DNA from: Halotia wernerae
Lineage (GTDB): Bacteria; Cyanobacteriota; Cyanobacteriia; Cyanobacteriales; Nostocaceae
Direction of reading: 5' to 3'
Length of the DNA stretch: 64,000 nucleotides
NCBI GenBank assembly: GCA_034931985.1
Contig: JAYGHB010000108.1
Location: forward strand, 1 to 64,000
Positions 9,134 through 18,105 of this stretch are shown here, in pieces. The first letter of the stretch is position 1; each line of letters starts with the position of its first letter. The position numbers were made by a program, and so were the translations under genes. Under the pieces are notes generated by a model. The model saw only the letters and a program-made list of their open reading frames with translations, did no database searches and was not told the DNA's origin.

Positions 9134-9374
9134 GCGTGTAGTCAAGAAAAATCCTAAGTTACGTTTTCAAATTGAGCAAGTATTACAGCAAATAACTGAA
9201 GATCCATTTCAACCCAGTTTACATAATCACAAGCTCAAAGGTGATTTAGCAGATAGATACTCATGCTCGATTGACTATAGTAATCGTATTTTATTTAAGT
9301 TTGTTACAAATAATGAATCGGGAGAAGAAGAAATATTGTTGTTAACTTTAGGCTCTCACAATGATGTTTACTAG
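9102..9374 (+). pseudogene. RelE/ParE-family toxin lacking a start
   Basis: An uninterrupted 90-codon frame reads WRSPTFIRAFKRVVKKNPKL, later HKLKGDLADRYSCSIDYSNR and ILLLTLGSHNDVY before the stop. This is the RelE-fold mRNA interferase pattern. The codon before Trp is TAA and no ATG, GTG or TTG is placed to give a full protein, so the gene has lost its 5' end. It overlaps the antitoxin frame by about 30 bases. Expression by ribosomal frameshifting from the antitoxin is a less likely alternative. Confidence 0.72.
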
Positions 9375-9435
9375 GTGAAGATTATTTTTAACTTAGCTTA
9401 TTCTAAAATACTCAAAAATAAGTACAAATTTTAAT

Positions 9436-10473
9436 ATGAACATACAAACAAAAACTCAATTCCCCATCCCCCTACATTTTAACTACGAAAAAGTCAGTGA
9501 AGTCTGGCGTGTACCTTACCAAGAACGTGCAGCAGAAGCTGAAGTATGGGCAAAACAAGAATATATCAAACCAGCTTCTTTAGATAAAACTCGTATTTGT
9601 TTACTTTTAATTGATGTTCAAAACACCTTTTGCATTCCTGGATTTGAATTATTTGTAGGTGGAAAATCTGGAAGTGGTGCAATTGATGATAATCGACGGT
9701 TGTGTGAGTTTATTTATCGCAATTTGGGATTAATTACGACAATTATACCCACACTAGATACTCACACAGCAACGCAAATTTTCCATCCAATTTTTTGGGT
9801 GAACGACATAGGTGAACATCCTACACCAGCAGCGACTAGCATTACTCCAAAAGATATTGAGCAGGGTATTTGGAAAGTTAACCCAGCAGTCGCTCACAGT
9901 ATTACTAATGGAGATTACAAATTATTAGAAAAACACGCTTATCATTACGTTAAAAAACTCACTCAAGACGGTAAATCTCCTCTCACCGTTTGGCCTTATC
10001 ATTCCATGTTGGGTGGTATTGGTCATGCTTTAGTTTCATCAGTAGAAGAAGCGATATTTTTCCACTGCATTGCTCGTCAAAGTCAAACGCAATTTGAAAT
10101 CAAAGGCGAGAATCCTTTAACAGAAAATTATTCAATTTTACGTCCAGAGGTGTTGGAAGATTTTGAGCAACGTCCACTTGGACAAAAAAACACGCGTTTG
10201 ATTCAGCAGCTTTTAGAATTTGATGCTGTAATTATTGGTGGACAAGCTAAAAGTCACTGCGTAGCTTGGACGATTAACGATTTATTAACAGAAATTAAAC
10301 AGGTAGATGCTAACCTGGCTCAAAAAGTTTATTTACTAGAAGATTGCACTTCCCCCGTTGTTGTTCCGGGTGTTGTGGACTATACAGAACAAGCAGATGC
10401 AGCATTTGCTAGGTTTGCAGAGGTAGGAATGCACATTATAAAATCTAGCGAAGTGATCGAATTTGGGAATTGA
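9436..10473 (+). CDS. Isochorismatase-family cysteine hydrolase
   Basis: A 345-aa hydrolase of the isochorismatase/nicotinamidase superfamily. RICLLLIDVQNTFC carries the catalytic Asp, and VIIGGQAKSHCVAWTIND the nucleophilic Cys near residue 275 after the cis-peptide-type motif. The protein is longer than typical nicotinamidases (about 180-220 aa) because of an N-terminal extension of about 50 residues and inserts in the middle (HSMLGGIGHALVSSVEEA). The substrate is not known. It follows the broken toxin gene by 60 bp and has no partner on the same strand. Confidence 0.85.
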   Translation: MNIQTKTQFPIPLHFNYEKVSEVWRVPYQERAAEAEVWAKQEYIKPASLDKTRICLLLIDVQNTFCIPGFELFVGGKSGSGAIDDNRRLCEFIYRNLGLITTIIPTLDTHTATQIFHPIFWVNDIGEHPTPAATSITPKDIEQGIWKVNPAVAHSITNGDYKLLEKHAYHYVKKLTQDGKSPLTVWPYHSMLGGIGHALVSSVEEAIFFHCIARQSQTQFEIKGENPLTENYSILRPEVLEDFEQRPLGQKNTRLIQQLLEFDAVIIGGQAKSHCVAWTINDLLTEIKQVDANLAQKVYLLEDCTSPVVVPGVVDYTEQADAAFARFAEVGMHIIKSSEVIEFGN

Positions 10474-10549
10474 GAATTGGTCAGTTGTCAGTTGTAAGTT
10501 GTCAAAAGACAAGAGGCAATAGGCAGTGGTTATTTCTCTCTCATTCCCC

Positions 10550-11431
10550 TTACTGCTTGAGATAAGTTTTTGGGTCTTCTGCTACCCAACCTAAGTCTGA
10601 GCTAGCACGCATTTCAAAATGGAGATGGGGTTGTTTGGAAGTAGGTTTTCCAGTTGTACCGACTGTTCCTATTAAGTCTCCTTTGTTGACTTTTTGACCA
10701 ACGGTAACTTCAATAGTATCAAGTTGGGCATAGCGACTTTGGAGTTTGCCACTGTGGTTAATAATGACCAGCTTGCCATAACTACCTTGATCATTAGCAA
10801 AAACTACGGTTCCTGGTGCGATCGCTTCTACAGGAGTTCCTACCGCTGCTAATAAATCTACGCCACTATGAAAGAATACCTCACCAGTAATAGGATTAAT
10901 TTGCCAGCCATAAGCTAATCCCACAGTTCCCATTTGCTGTAAAGGATATCCAGATATAGAGGCGCGATCGGGCTTTTCTACGTCAGCAGACGCAGAAATA
11001 GGACGATTTGGCGATCCATCTACTTCTGGAACAAACACGATTCTGGGATCTTGTTGACAGCCATTGATTTCAAACAGTGTATCGGCACGGACTTTATATT
11101 TTGCCGCTACTTGTCGCCAAGTTTGGCCACGAGGAACTTCGACAACAATTCCGTTATAGGGAGGAATCTGAAGTTCGTTACCAACAGTCACATTGCCATT
11201 TCTTAAAGTTGGATTCATGTCAATAAGTGTTGCTGGAACGAGATTGTAGCGTTGTGCTATACTCTCCAAACTTTCACCACGAACGACTTTATGGCGCTGA
11301 AAACGAGATAGAGCTGGAATTGGGCAATCCGCTACCGCAGCAGTGGCACTTTTTGGTTCTGGCAGTATGGATACTAGCCCCAAAATGCTAACTAGGCTAC
11401 AGAGCAAAAATAGACGATAAGGAATAGTCAT
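10550..11431 (-). CDS. M23 metallopeptidase with two LysM domains
   Basis: A 293-aa exported protein. Residues 1-32 form a signal peptide (LFLLCSLVSILGLVSI). Two LysM peptidoglycan-binding modules follow at about 46-90 (HKVVRGESLESIAQRYN) and 94-135 (VPRGQTWRQVAAKYKV). The C-terminal M23 (LytM) domain has FHSGVDLLA and HLHFEMR with the zinc-ligand His and Asp residues, so the lysostaphin-type endopeptidase core looks intact. It probably trims cell-wall peptides in the periplasm. It converges on the isochorismatase-family gene and is divergent from the HtrA-type protease gene. Confidence 0.92.
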   Translation of the reverse strand: MTIPYRLFLLCSLVSILGLVSILPEPKSATAAVADCPIPALSRFQRHKVVRGESLESIAQRYNLVPATLIDMNPTLRNGNVTVGNELQIPPYNGIVVEVPRGQTWRQVAAKYKVRADTLFEINGCQQDPRIVFVPEVDGSPNRPISASADVEKPDRASISGYPLQQMGTVGLAYGWQINPITGEVFFHSGVDLLAAVGTPVEAIAPGTVVFANDQGSYGKLVIINHSGKLQSRYAQLDTIEVTVGQKVNKGDLIGTVGTTGKPTSKQPHLHFEMRASSDLGWVAEDPKTYLKQ

Positions 11432-11642
11432 ATTTACACGTCAACAGAGCGCTAATTCTTAGATTTATAGATTGGGAGTTTAAGAAGTGGGAAGCAGGGG
11501 AAGCAGGGGAGCAGGCGAAGAGAATAACTTATGCCCAATGCCCTATTCCTAACAATTTTTCTGAAAATTGATCTGTCCACTTGCCGTTTGCTTGACTACA
11601 CTTAGAAATTAATAGCAGCACTGCTGTTCTGGCTTAAACGTA

Positions 11643-12860
11643 ATGATTATGAATTTATCCTTAAAACAACTGGCTATTTGTCTATCTTTACTGGCAATTG
11701 GCGGCGGTGCAGGTCTGTTAAGCAGTCGCTATTTACTACCACACGATCGCTCATTTCAACAGTTGAAAAATGTGACAATGGCTTTACCTCCAGAGTCCGT
11801 AGTCCCTAGTTCTGGAAGTGGGACAAATGGCTCTACTGGAAGCGATAATGTGAATTTTATTGCCACGGCAGTACAAAAGGTTGGCCCAGCAGTGGTACGA
11901 ATTAATGCCACCCGCAAAGTACCCAATCCCATCTCTGAAGCTTTAAAAAATCCTCTCTTACGTCGGTTCTTTGGTGAGGATGAGGAACCAATTCCCCAAG
12001 AACGGATTGAGCGCGGTACAGGTTCAGGATTCATTTTGAGCGAAAGTGGCGAATTACTGACCAATGCTCATGTAGTAGCAGATACAGATACAGTGCAAGT
12101 AACCCTCAAGGATGGTCGGACTTTTGAGGGCAAGGTAATGGGGGTTGATACTATCACAGATGTAGCGGTGGTGAAAATTCCCGAAAATAAATTGCCCACA
12201 GTAAAGTTGGGCAATTCGCAAAATTTAGCGCCAGGACAATGGGCGATCGCTATTGGTAATCCTTTGGGTTTAGATAATACTGTCACCATCGGCATCATCA
12301 GCGCCACTGATCGCACCAGCGCTCAAGTCGGTGTCCCCGATAAGCGAGTCAGTTTTATCCAAACCGATGCAGCGATTAACCCTGGTAATTCTGGTGGGCC
12401 TTTGTTAAATGCCCAAGGTGAGGTAATTGGTGTTAATACCGCTATCCGCGCCGATGCTCAAGGACTTGGTTTTGCCATTCCTATTGAAACTGCTGCCCGT
12501 GTAGCCAATGATTTATTTACCAAAGGGCGGGCAGAGCATCCTTTTTTAGGGATTGAAATGGCAGACCTTTCTCCGACTAAAAAACAGCAGATTAACCAAG
12601 AAAACAATCTCAACATTCAGCAGGAGACTGGCGTTGTCATTAAGGGAGTGATGGATGACTCCCCAGCAAAGCGGGCAGGACTGCTTCCTGGAGACTTGAT
12701 TCAAAAAATTAACGGTAAACCAGTCAAAATAGCAGCCCAAGTTCAGAAGCTGGTAGAGTCCAGTTCCGTTGGAGATATCTTGGTCATTGAAGTCAACCGC
12801 AGTGGAAAAATTCAAACCCTGAAAGTGCAATCAGGAAGTTATCCTGAGAAAAAAAGGTAG
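11643..12860 (+). CDS. HtrA/Deg-type serine protease with PDZ domain
   Basis: A 405-aa protease; start ATG at 11643 or the second ATG at 11649. A signal sequence or anchor (LAICLSLLAIGGGAGLL) leads to a Ser/Gly-rich linker. The trypsin-like domain has LTNAHVVAD (His about 141), TDVAVVKI (Asp about 172) and NPGNSGGPLL (Ser about 249), a complete triad. One PDZ domain follows from about 300 (FLGIEMADLS, AGLLPGDLIQKINGKPV). Cyanobacterial HhoA, HhoB and HtrA share this plan and degrade damaged periplasmic or thylakoid proteins; the paralog is not assigned. It appears to be a single gene. Confidence 0.93.
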   Translation: MIMNLSLKQLAICLSLLAIGGGAGLLSSRYLLPHDRSFQQLKNVTMALPPESVVPSSGSGTNGSTGSDNVNFIATAVQKVGPAVVRINATRKVPNPISEALKNPLLRRFFGEDEEPIPQERIERGTGSGFILSESGELLTNAHVVADTDTVQVTLKDGRTFEGKVMGVDTITDVAVVKIPENKLPTVKLGNSQNLAPGQWAIAIGNPLGLDNTVTIGIISATDRTSAQVGVPDKRVSFIQTDAAINPGNSGGPLLNAQGEVIGVNTAIRADAQGLGFAIPIETAARVANDLFTKGRAEHPFLGIEMADLSPTKKQQINQENNLNIQQETGVVIKGVMDDSPAKRAGLLPGDLIQKINGKPVKIAAQVQKLVESSSVGDILVIEVNRSGKIQTLKVQSGSYPEKKR

Positions 12861-12904
12861 TCAATAGTCCTAGAATTGTCAGTTATTGACTATTGACTAA
12901 TTGA

Positions 12905-13252
12905 CTATTGGTTGTTAGACAAATGCTCTAATTGCATTCTTTGTTCCATCTGACGCAGAAAATACCCCGTCATCATGGCTGATGCTAGTAGCCCAGCGAG
13001 ATTATCCCTGTCTGTCGTGATTTGCACGTTGAAGTTTTCTGCGGGGAGCATTCCCACTAGCCCTTGAACGTTTTGCGAAATGATTTGTTTAATTTCAGGG
13101 CTAACGGACTGGGCTACGCGAGCTAAAACATCAGGAGACTGATGCTGTAGATATTTGAGTAGCTGATTGGGGTATTCCTCAGAGTGGTCGTTCAGAAGCT
13201 GGTTGGGGTGTTCTTCAGAGTTGTCATTTAAAAAATCAGGATCAAACACCAT
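12905..13252 (-). CDS. DUF760 protein
   Basis: A 115-aa protein; ATG at 13252 is preferred over an upstream TTG. The conserved core is SPDVLARVAQSVSPEIKQII, then NVQGLVGMLPAENFNVQITT and LAGLLASAMMTGYFLRQMEQ, which matches DUF760, a family of cyanobacteria and plastids of unknown function. The N-terminal 30 residues contain a short duplicated segment (EEHPNQLL / EEYPNQLL) next to each other. It converges with the HtrA-type gene. Confidence 0.88.
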   Translation of the reverse strand: MVFDPDFLNDNSEEHPNQLLNDHSEEYPNQLLKYLQHQSPDVLARVAQSVSPEIKQIISQNVQGLVGMLPAENFNVQITTDRDNLAGLLASAMMTGYFLRQMEQRMQLEHLSNNQ

Positions 13253-13366
13253 GGGCAATTTTTTTTAGCTTAGTTGCTAATTCTACTTTAAACCATAGTA
13301 CAAGGGTAGTGCATTCTCCACGGGTATAATCAACTGGGGAATGGGGCATTGGGCATTGGGCATAAG

Positions 13367-13927
13367 TTATTCTCTTCCCCTGCTCTCTGCTTCCCCTGCC
13401 TCTTCTTGGAGTGTTAGGTCTAGTTCTAATTGTTCTTCCTTCTGATTATTGGAAAATATTTGAGGAAGCTGTTCGATTTGAAAATACTGATGAAATTTTG
13501 GCGTTACTTGCAATGAGTAGGAGCGAGACTCGTTGTCTCGGCGTTTGCGGACAAAACCAAGTTCGACTAGTTCTGGAACGTGCTGATATACTCCTGAACC
13601 ACGCAGGTTAATTAAGTCACTTTGGAGGATGGGATTATTAAGGGCGATCGCTGCTAAAGTCCGCAATGCACCTAATCCCAATTCTACGGGAATCAGTGCT
13701 TGCACTAAGTCATGAAAATCAGACCGTAGTTGTAGACTATAACCACCTGGGGTCTCTATCACTTCCAGGGCGCTATCTCGGCGGGCATAGCTGTCAATTA
13801 GTTCAATGATGCCTTCTTCAATGGTGGCGCGATCGCACGCGGCATACTCGGCGATTTCACCGAGCGACAAGGGTTTTCCCTTCAAATAGAGAATTGCTTC
13901 TATCTTCGTTGCTGTGGCTGTATTCAT
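13367..13927 (-). CDS. scpB: Segregation and condensation protein B
   Basis: A 186-aa ScpB, a kleisin-associated winged-helix protein that works with ScpA and SMC in chromosome condensation. The core has KIEAILYLKGKPLSLGEIAE, the YSLQLRSDFHDLVQALIPVE segment and LRGSGVYQHVPELVELGFV of the second winged helix. The last dozen residues (EEAGEAESRGRE) are encoded by a purine-rich repeat of the GAAGCAGGGG kind common between genes here, so the natural C-terminus has probably been extended by repeat DNA. Confidence 0.9.
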   Translation of the reverse strand: MNTATATKIEAILYLKGKPLSLGEIAEYAACDRATIEEGIIELIDSYARRDSALEVIETPGGYSLQLRSDFHDLVQALIPVELGLGALRTLAAIALNNPILQSDLINLRGSGVYQHVPELVELGFVRKRRDNESRSYSLQVTPKFHQYFQIEQLPQIFSNNQKEEQLELDLTLQEEAGEAESRGRE

Positions 13928-14061
13928 TTAGTCATTAGTCATTAGCAACTGACACCTGACAAAGGACAAAAGACTATATAACTGGTGTGTGGGATTATAC
14001 TAGAATTCGTTATAAAAGTCAAGATATGTTTTGGTAAGCTTAAATATCTTCACTCTTTCTC

Positions 14062-14745
14062 TTAAAAGCCTCGGTTGCTGAGGATAAATTCTGCGATCGC
14101 TAAATCTTGGGGAGTGGTCACTTTCAGATTTGTCTCTTCTCCCTCGACAATTCGCACTTCAATGCCACACCTTTCAAACAAAGCAGCATCGTCAGTTACT
14201 TCCCAACCTTGGCTGACACCTTCGGCATGGCACTGTTTCAACAACTTGACATTAAATCCTTGAGGAGTTTGTGCTGCCCAAAGTTGCTGTCGGTCTGGTG
14301 TACTTTGAATTATGCCATTTTCATCAACAACTTTGATTGTGTCTTTCACAGGCACGGCGGCAATCAAGCCAGGACATTGGCGAATAGCTTGGGCGCAGGA
14401 ATTGAGTAAATCTGATGTTACCAGACATCTAGCGCCATCGTGAATTAATACTTGCTCTGCGTCTGCTGGCAGTGCTTGCAAGCCATTGTAAACAGATTCT
14501 TGGCGTGTAGAGCCGCCGGTAATCAGTTCTACTGGTTTAGTGAGCTTGATCTCAGCGAGAATTGCCTGGAGTTCTGGCCAATCAGCGGGCTGAGAGATAA
14601 TTCCTATCCACTGAATTGTACTTGCCGCGGCCGCAGCTTTGAGAGTCCAAGCAATAATTGTTTGCGATCGCACTTCGAGTAGGAGTTTATTGCGGTTACT
14701 CCCCATTCTTTTGCCGATTCCTGCGGCTGGAATTAGTAAATACAC
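14062..14745 (-). CDS. ispD: MEP cytidylyltransferase
   Basis: A 227-aa IspD, joining CTP and 2-C-methyl-D-erythritol 4-phosphate in the MEP isoprenoid pathway. LLIPAAGIGKRMGSNRNKLL is the glycine-rich CTP-binding loop; VLIHDGARCLV and AAVPVKDTIKVV hold metal- and substrate-binding residues; TPQGFNVKLLKQCH is also typical. The start codon is GTG at 14745. Length is standard. It is followed at 13927 by scpB on the same strand after 134 bp. Confidence 0.96.
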   Translation of the reverse strand: MYLLIPAAGIGKRMGSNRNKLLLEVRSQTIIAWTLKAAAAASTIQWIGIISQPADWPELQAILAEIKLTKPVELITGGSTRQESVYNGLQALPADAEQVLIHDGARCLVTSDLLNSCAQAIRQCPGLIAAVPVKDTIKVVDENGIIQSTPDRQQLWAAQTPQGFNVKLLKQCHAEGVSQGWEVTDDAALFERCGIEVRIVEGEETNLKVTTPQDLAIAEFILSNRGF

Positions 14746-14921
14746 AGAATTTCTTAATCTCTAAATTAGGGATTAGGACTAGGGACTAGAGAGCAGGGAG
14801 CAGGGGAAGAGAATAACTTATGCCCAATGCCCATATCCTTCAATATCCAATATCCAAATCCCTGATACCCAATACCTAATATTCCCCTAAAATAGGGAGC
14901 GAGTACGCGTCAATAAATATT

Positions 14922-15881
14922 ATGCGAGTAGTAGCCCTTGTACCTGGCGGAATTGGCGACCAAATCCTCTTCTTTCCGACTTTAGATGACCTGAAGCGCT
15001 ATTACCCCAACGCTCAGTTAGATGTCGTTGTTGAACCCCGGTCAAAGGCTGCCTACCGGGTGAGCAAGTCAGTTAATGAAGTACTGACCTTTGATTTCAA
15101 AGATCGTAACAGTTTGGCAGATTGGGGTAATCTGGTGGGTATGATTCGCGATCGCGAATATGATGCCGCTATTACTGTAGGGCAAAGCTGGTTGGTAGGT
15201 CTTTTTCTCTGGTTGACAGGCATTCCCATACGCATCGGCTACCAAGGCAAAGGAGCAATTTTTCTCACCAACTCTGTACCATTCAAACCATCCCAATATG
15301 GAGCGGCGGTTTACCATGACTTGTTGCAAACATTGGGTATTAACACCCCTTGCCCAGAGTTAGGAGTGAATGTGCCAAAACCAGATATTGAGTGGGCACA
15401 GAAAGAACAAATACACTTAGGGCTGCATGAAACAGGCTATGTCTTGATGAATGATGGTTTTAACCAGGAATCCCAGTCTAAAAGTCTGGATACAAGCTAT
15501 CCTGTGGCGAATTGGCTGCAAATTATTCAAGAATTTCAGTCCAAACAGCCGGATTTGCCTATAGTGTTCGTTAAAGGAGTTGATAATGAGCAGTTTGTGC
15601 GATCGCTCTTGGATTATTGTCCACAAATTAAGGTGACTGCCCCAAGTGATATTGGCAAGTTGGCTGCTATGATCGCCGGGGCAAATTTAATGTTGACTAC
15701 AGATAGTGCGCCACTACATCTGAGTGTGGCAGTACAAACTTATACCATCGCCTTATTTGGCCCCACAGAACCAGCCAAAGTATTACCTAAAAACGATAAA
15801 TTTCTTGCGATTAAATCTCCCACAAATCGAACGGCAGACATTTCGCCCAAAACAGTTTTAGAAAAAATCTGGGGTGGCTAA
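14922..15881 (+). CDS. Glycosyltransferase family 9 protein
   Basis: A 319-aa GT-B fold protein of the heptosyltransferase family (GT9). The N-terminal VALVPGGIGDQILFFPTLDD and the C-terminal segment MLTTDSAPLHLSVAVQTYTI with LFGPTEPAKV are family signatures for nucleotide-sugar binding. It probably adds a sugar to lipopolysaccharide or another surface glycan; donor and acceptor are not readable. It is divergent from ispD and is followed by a clear hairpin terminator. Confidence 0.88.
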   Translation: MRVVALVPGGIGDQILFFPTLDDLKRYYPNAQLDVVVEPRSKAAYRVSKSVNEVLTFDFKDRNSLADWGNLVGMIRDREYDAAITVGQSWLVGLFLWLTGIPIRIGYQGKGAIFLTNSVPFKPSQYGAAVYHDLLQTLGINTPCPELGVNVPKPDIEWAQKEQIHLGLHETGYVLMNDGFNQESQSKSLDTSYPVANWLQIIQEFQSKQPDLPIVFVKGVDNEQFVRSLLDYCPQIKVTAPSDIGKLAAMIAGANLMLTTDSAPLHLSVAVQTYTIALFGPTEPAKVLPKNDKFLAIKSPTNRTADISPKTVLEKIWGG

Positions 15882-15956
15882 ACTAGCAGTTTTCTAAGAT
15901 TATGGTGTCAAGAATTTTCAACTAATCATCATTAATGCGATATGCGATCGCCACCT

Positions 15957-15990
15957 AAAATCCGCTAGAATGTAGCGGATTTTGGTTTCT
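15957..15990 (+). terminator. Hairpin terminator after GT9 gene
   Basis: An 11-bp perfect stem AAAATCCGCTA / TAGCGGATTTT with a 5-base loop, followed by GGTTTCTTG. The stem is AT-rich at its base, so it could also serve the convergent crr6 gene on the other strand. It lies 75 bp after the GT9 stop. Confidence 0.7.
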
Positions 15991-16028
15991 TGTTTATGTT
16001 TAACCCATGTCCTATTTCCTATTCCCTA

Positions 16029-16529
16029 TTAAAATCTTTCAAATAACGCATCATCCAATTCATAACCAAACATTTGCGCCATATATTTTAGCCGCGATAA
16101 GCTGGGTAAATTTTGTTGTTTGAGCCAATCGCTTAAAATAAAAATTTTGTGCATCAAAAAGATTTCTAAGGCTTCGGGATTATATTGTATGCCTTCTTTG
16201 GAACTGAATTGGTGGGGTACTAACATGGCAGTGTAGCGGGCTAATTCCCCAGCTTTCCAATCTAGTAAAAACGGTAACCAAGGATACTTGGCATCCAAAC
16301 GGACAAACCACAGCCGCAACTCTGGAATTTCTGAAAGTTCGCGGGGGTCGCCAGGTTCTAGGGGATAGTCGATATCAAAGCGCAGTTGCTGCTCATAGGA
16401 AGCGTAGACGCTGTGCGTTTTGTCGTCAGACATCGCTTCTTCTGGCAACAGTTCGTCAATCACCATTAATGCAGGTGAAAGATCCAAATTGTTAATAGAG
16501 TCAGCATTCAGTGCGATCGTGATTGTCAT
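16029..16529 (-). CDS. crr6: CRR6-type NDH-1 assembly factor
   Basis: A 166-aa protein from ATG at 16529 (MTITIALNADSI); an upstream in-frame ATG adds 6 residues. The segment RELSEIPELRLWFVRLDAKY, PWLPFLLDWKAGELARY, then GIQYNPEALEIFLMHKIFIL matches CRR6 (DUF1817), which helps mature NdhI and so assemble the NDH-1 complex of cyclic electron flow in cyanobacteria and chloroplasts. Acidic and soluble, as expected for a cytoplasmic chaperone. A PerR-box-like palindrome lies 135 bp upstream of the start, between this gene and the Fur-family gene. Confidence 0.88.
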   Translation of the reverse strand: MTITIALNADSINNLDLSPALMVIDELLPEEAMSDDKTHSVYASYEQQLRFDIDYPLEPGDPRELSEIPELRLWFVRLDAKYPWLPFLLDWKAGELARYTAMLVPHQFSSKEGIQYNPEALEIFLMHKIFILSDWLKQQNLPSLSRLKYMAQMFGYELDDALFERF

Positions 16530-16895
16530 TGACTCAGCAGTGCCCAACAGTAGGATCGAGTATCCACAGTACCAGCTTTCAGGGATTGATGCTACTTATC
16601 TACATCAGGTCACTTTAGTTCAGCCTACTTGAGCAGGAAAAGTACCTGTCCCAAGGTGGACATTTATAGTAATTATAAGCTAAAGTTGTAATGAGTTTGT
16701 TTTAGATTAGGGTGTGGCAAAGCAACCGTCAACAAGCAACCAAAGTCATTACCTCAGACTGTGAATTTCGCAGCAATTACAAGCAACAACACAGTTAGAT
16801 GTGAAATGGCGGCGTGTAATATCCTTGCATATAATCGAGAACCAATCAACATTAAAAACATGGGAAATTTTTCCCAATAGTTAACAAACTTAACT
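16530..16895. other. Intergenic region crr6 / fur
   Basis: A 366-bp divergent promoter region. Besides the PerR-like palindrome at 16664-16678, it holds AT-rich stretches and TATAAT-like sequence (GCATATAATCG, about 16828-16838) some 60 bp before the fur start that could serve as a -10 element. No gene or RNA was recognised. Confidence 0.5.
16664..16678. promoter_or_regulatory. Candidate PerR/Fur-family operator
   Basis: TTATAGTAATTATAA is a 7-1-7 palindrome with one mismatch and agrees with the classical PerR box at 13 of 15 positions. It lies in the 366-bp gap between the divergent crr6 and Fur-family genes. Autoregulation of the nearby regulator is the natural reading, but the distance to the fur start (218 bp) is large. 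Confidence 0.45.
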
Positions 16896-17339
16896 ATGCA
16901 AAAACAAGTAATATCAACAAAACCGATTCGTTCCTTAGAAGATGCTTTAGAGCGTTGTCAAATGCTGGGTATGCGCGTCAGCCGCCAGCGTCGCTTTATT
17001 TTAGAACTGTTATGGCAAGCAAATGAACATCTTTCTGCTAGAGAGATTTATGATCGCCTCAATCACCAAGGTAAAGACATCGGTCATACTTCTGTCTATC
17101 AAAATCTAGAAGCTTTATCTAGTCAAGGTATTATTGAGTGTATTGAACGTTGCGATGGGCGTTTATACGGTAATATCAGTGATTCTCACAGTCATGTTAA
17201 CTGTATTGATACCAATCAAATTCTTGATGTTCATATAGAACTACCAGAAGAAGTCATCCGTCAAGTTGAACAAAAAACAGGAGTACAGATTACCGAATAC
17301 ACAATTAACTTTTATGGCTATCGCAATTCACAAGAATAG
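16896..17339 (+). CDS. Fur-family regulator, FurC/PerR-like
   Basis: A 147-aa Fur-superfamily repressor. The N-terminal winged helix (MRVSRQRRFILELLWQ, LSAREIYDRL, GHTSVYQNLEALSSQGII) is followed by the metal-binding dimerisation domain. The motif SHSHVNCIDT keeps His and one Cys but lacks the second Cys of the usual CxxC zinc site. I recall Anabaena FurC, described as PerR-like, as being close to this sequence and similarly lacking typical Cys pairs; this is memory, not a search. It probably senses peroxide or metal and represses antioxidant or iron genes. The upstream palindrome fits autoregulation. Confidence 0.82.
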   Translation: MQKQVISTKPIRSLEDALERCQMLGMRVSRQRRFILELLWQANEHLSAREIYDRLNHQGKDIGHTSVYQNLEALSSQGIIECIERCDGRLYGNISDSHSHVNCIDTNQILDVHIELPEEVIRQVEQKTGVQITEYTINFYGYRNSQE

Positions 17340-17349
17340 GCATGGGGCA

Positions 17350-18053
17350 TAGGGTATCCATTTCCACTTCCAGGAGAAATTGCTTGTTTGCTGCTGCTGC
17401 TGTAAGCTTTTAATCACTAGTTGGGCAATTTCTTGAGTAAGAATGCCATAACCGAGTAAATTGTAGAGATGCTGGCAACACTACTGGCAGAATCAAGGAT
17501 AAAACTGATTGTCCCATCAGCATCTGCTTTTGGCGTTGAGTCAGGGTTTGCAGTTGATTAGCAATAGCTTCAGCACAAAGGTACTCTCCTTTGGGTGAGA
17601 AAATTCCGTCGTAATTGTTCGTTGCACCTGAGGACTGGCAAAAGAGTGAAAATAAAAAACTGGTAAAGTATTTGTGTTTGATTCCGCAGACAAAGTGACT
17701 TGATGACGATAGCTGTGTAAAATTTGTAGAGCGATCGCTTGCATTTGAACGAGTAAATCTTGGGGATAGCGACCAAAAAGCAAATTTGCGATCGCTTCTG
17801 GTGTTCTATGAATATGAGCTGATCCTGACCGTAGTAACATTGTTTTAATCCCATCAATCAGGGGATAACCCAATAACCATTGGCTCAGGCGATGGTAAAT
17901 TTCCCACAATAAAGTAGCACTAGTAGTTTGCAACACCTCATTATCTAACAGTGCTGGATGGCAATTCGCTGCCATTGCAACGATATTTCTGGGGAGATTT
18001 CTTGTAAAGTCGCTGTTCGACTGGTCAACAAAATGAAGGACTAAGCTTAGCAT
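17350..18053 (-). pseudogene. Frameshifted gene of unknown family
   Basis: From ATG at 18053 (MLSLVLHFVDQ) an open frame runs to 17541, ending VLKLLLINCKP. In the next frame the reading continues EYLCAEAIANQLQTLTQRQK, MLMGQSVLSLILPVVLPASL, and in a third frame YNLLGYGILTQEIAQLVIKS before running into repeat sequence. Together they look like one alpha-helical protein of about 230 aa with two frameshifts. I do not recognise the family. A longer reading from 18197 would overlap the divergent DUF3685 gene and is not supported. Confidence 0.5.
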
Positions 18054-18105
18054 CAAAGCTGTTTTCTGACTAGAAAAAAACGATGCTTGTGTATTTGAGC
18101 AGAAT

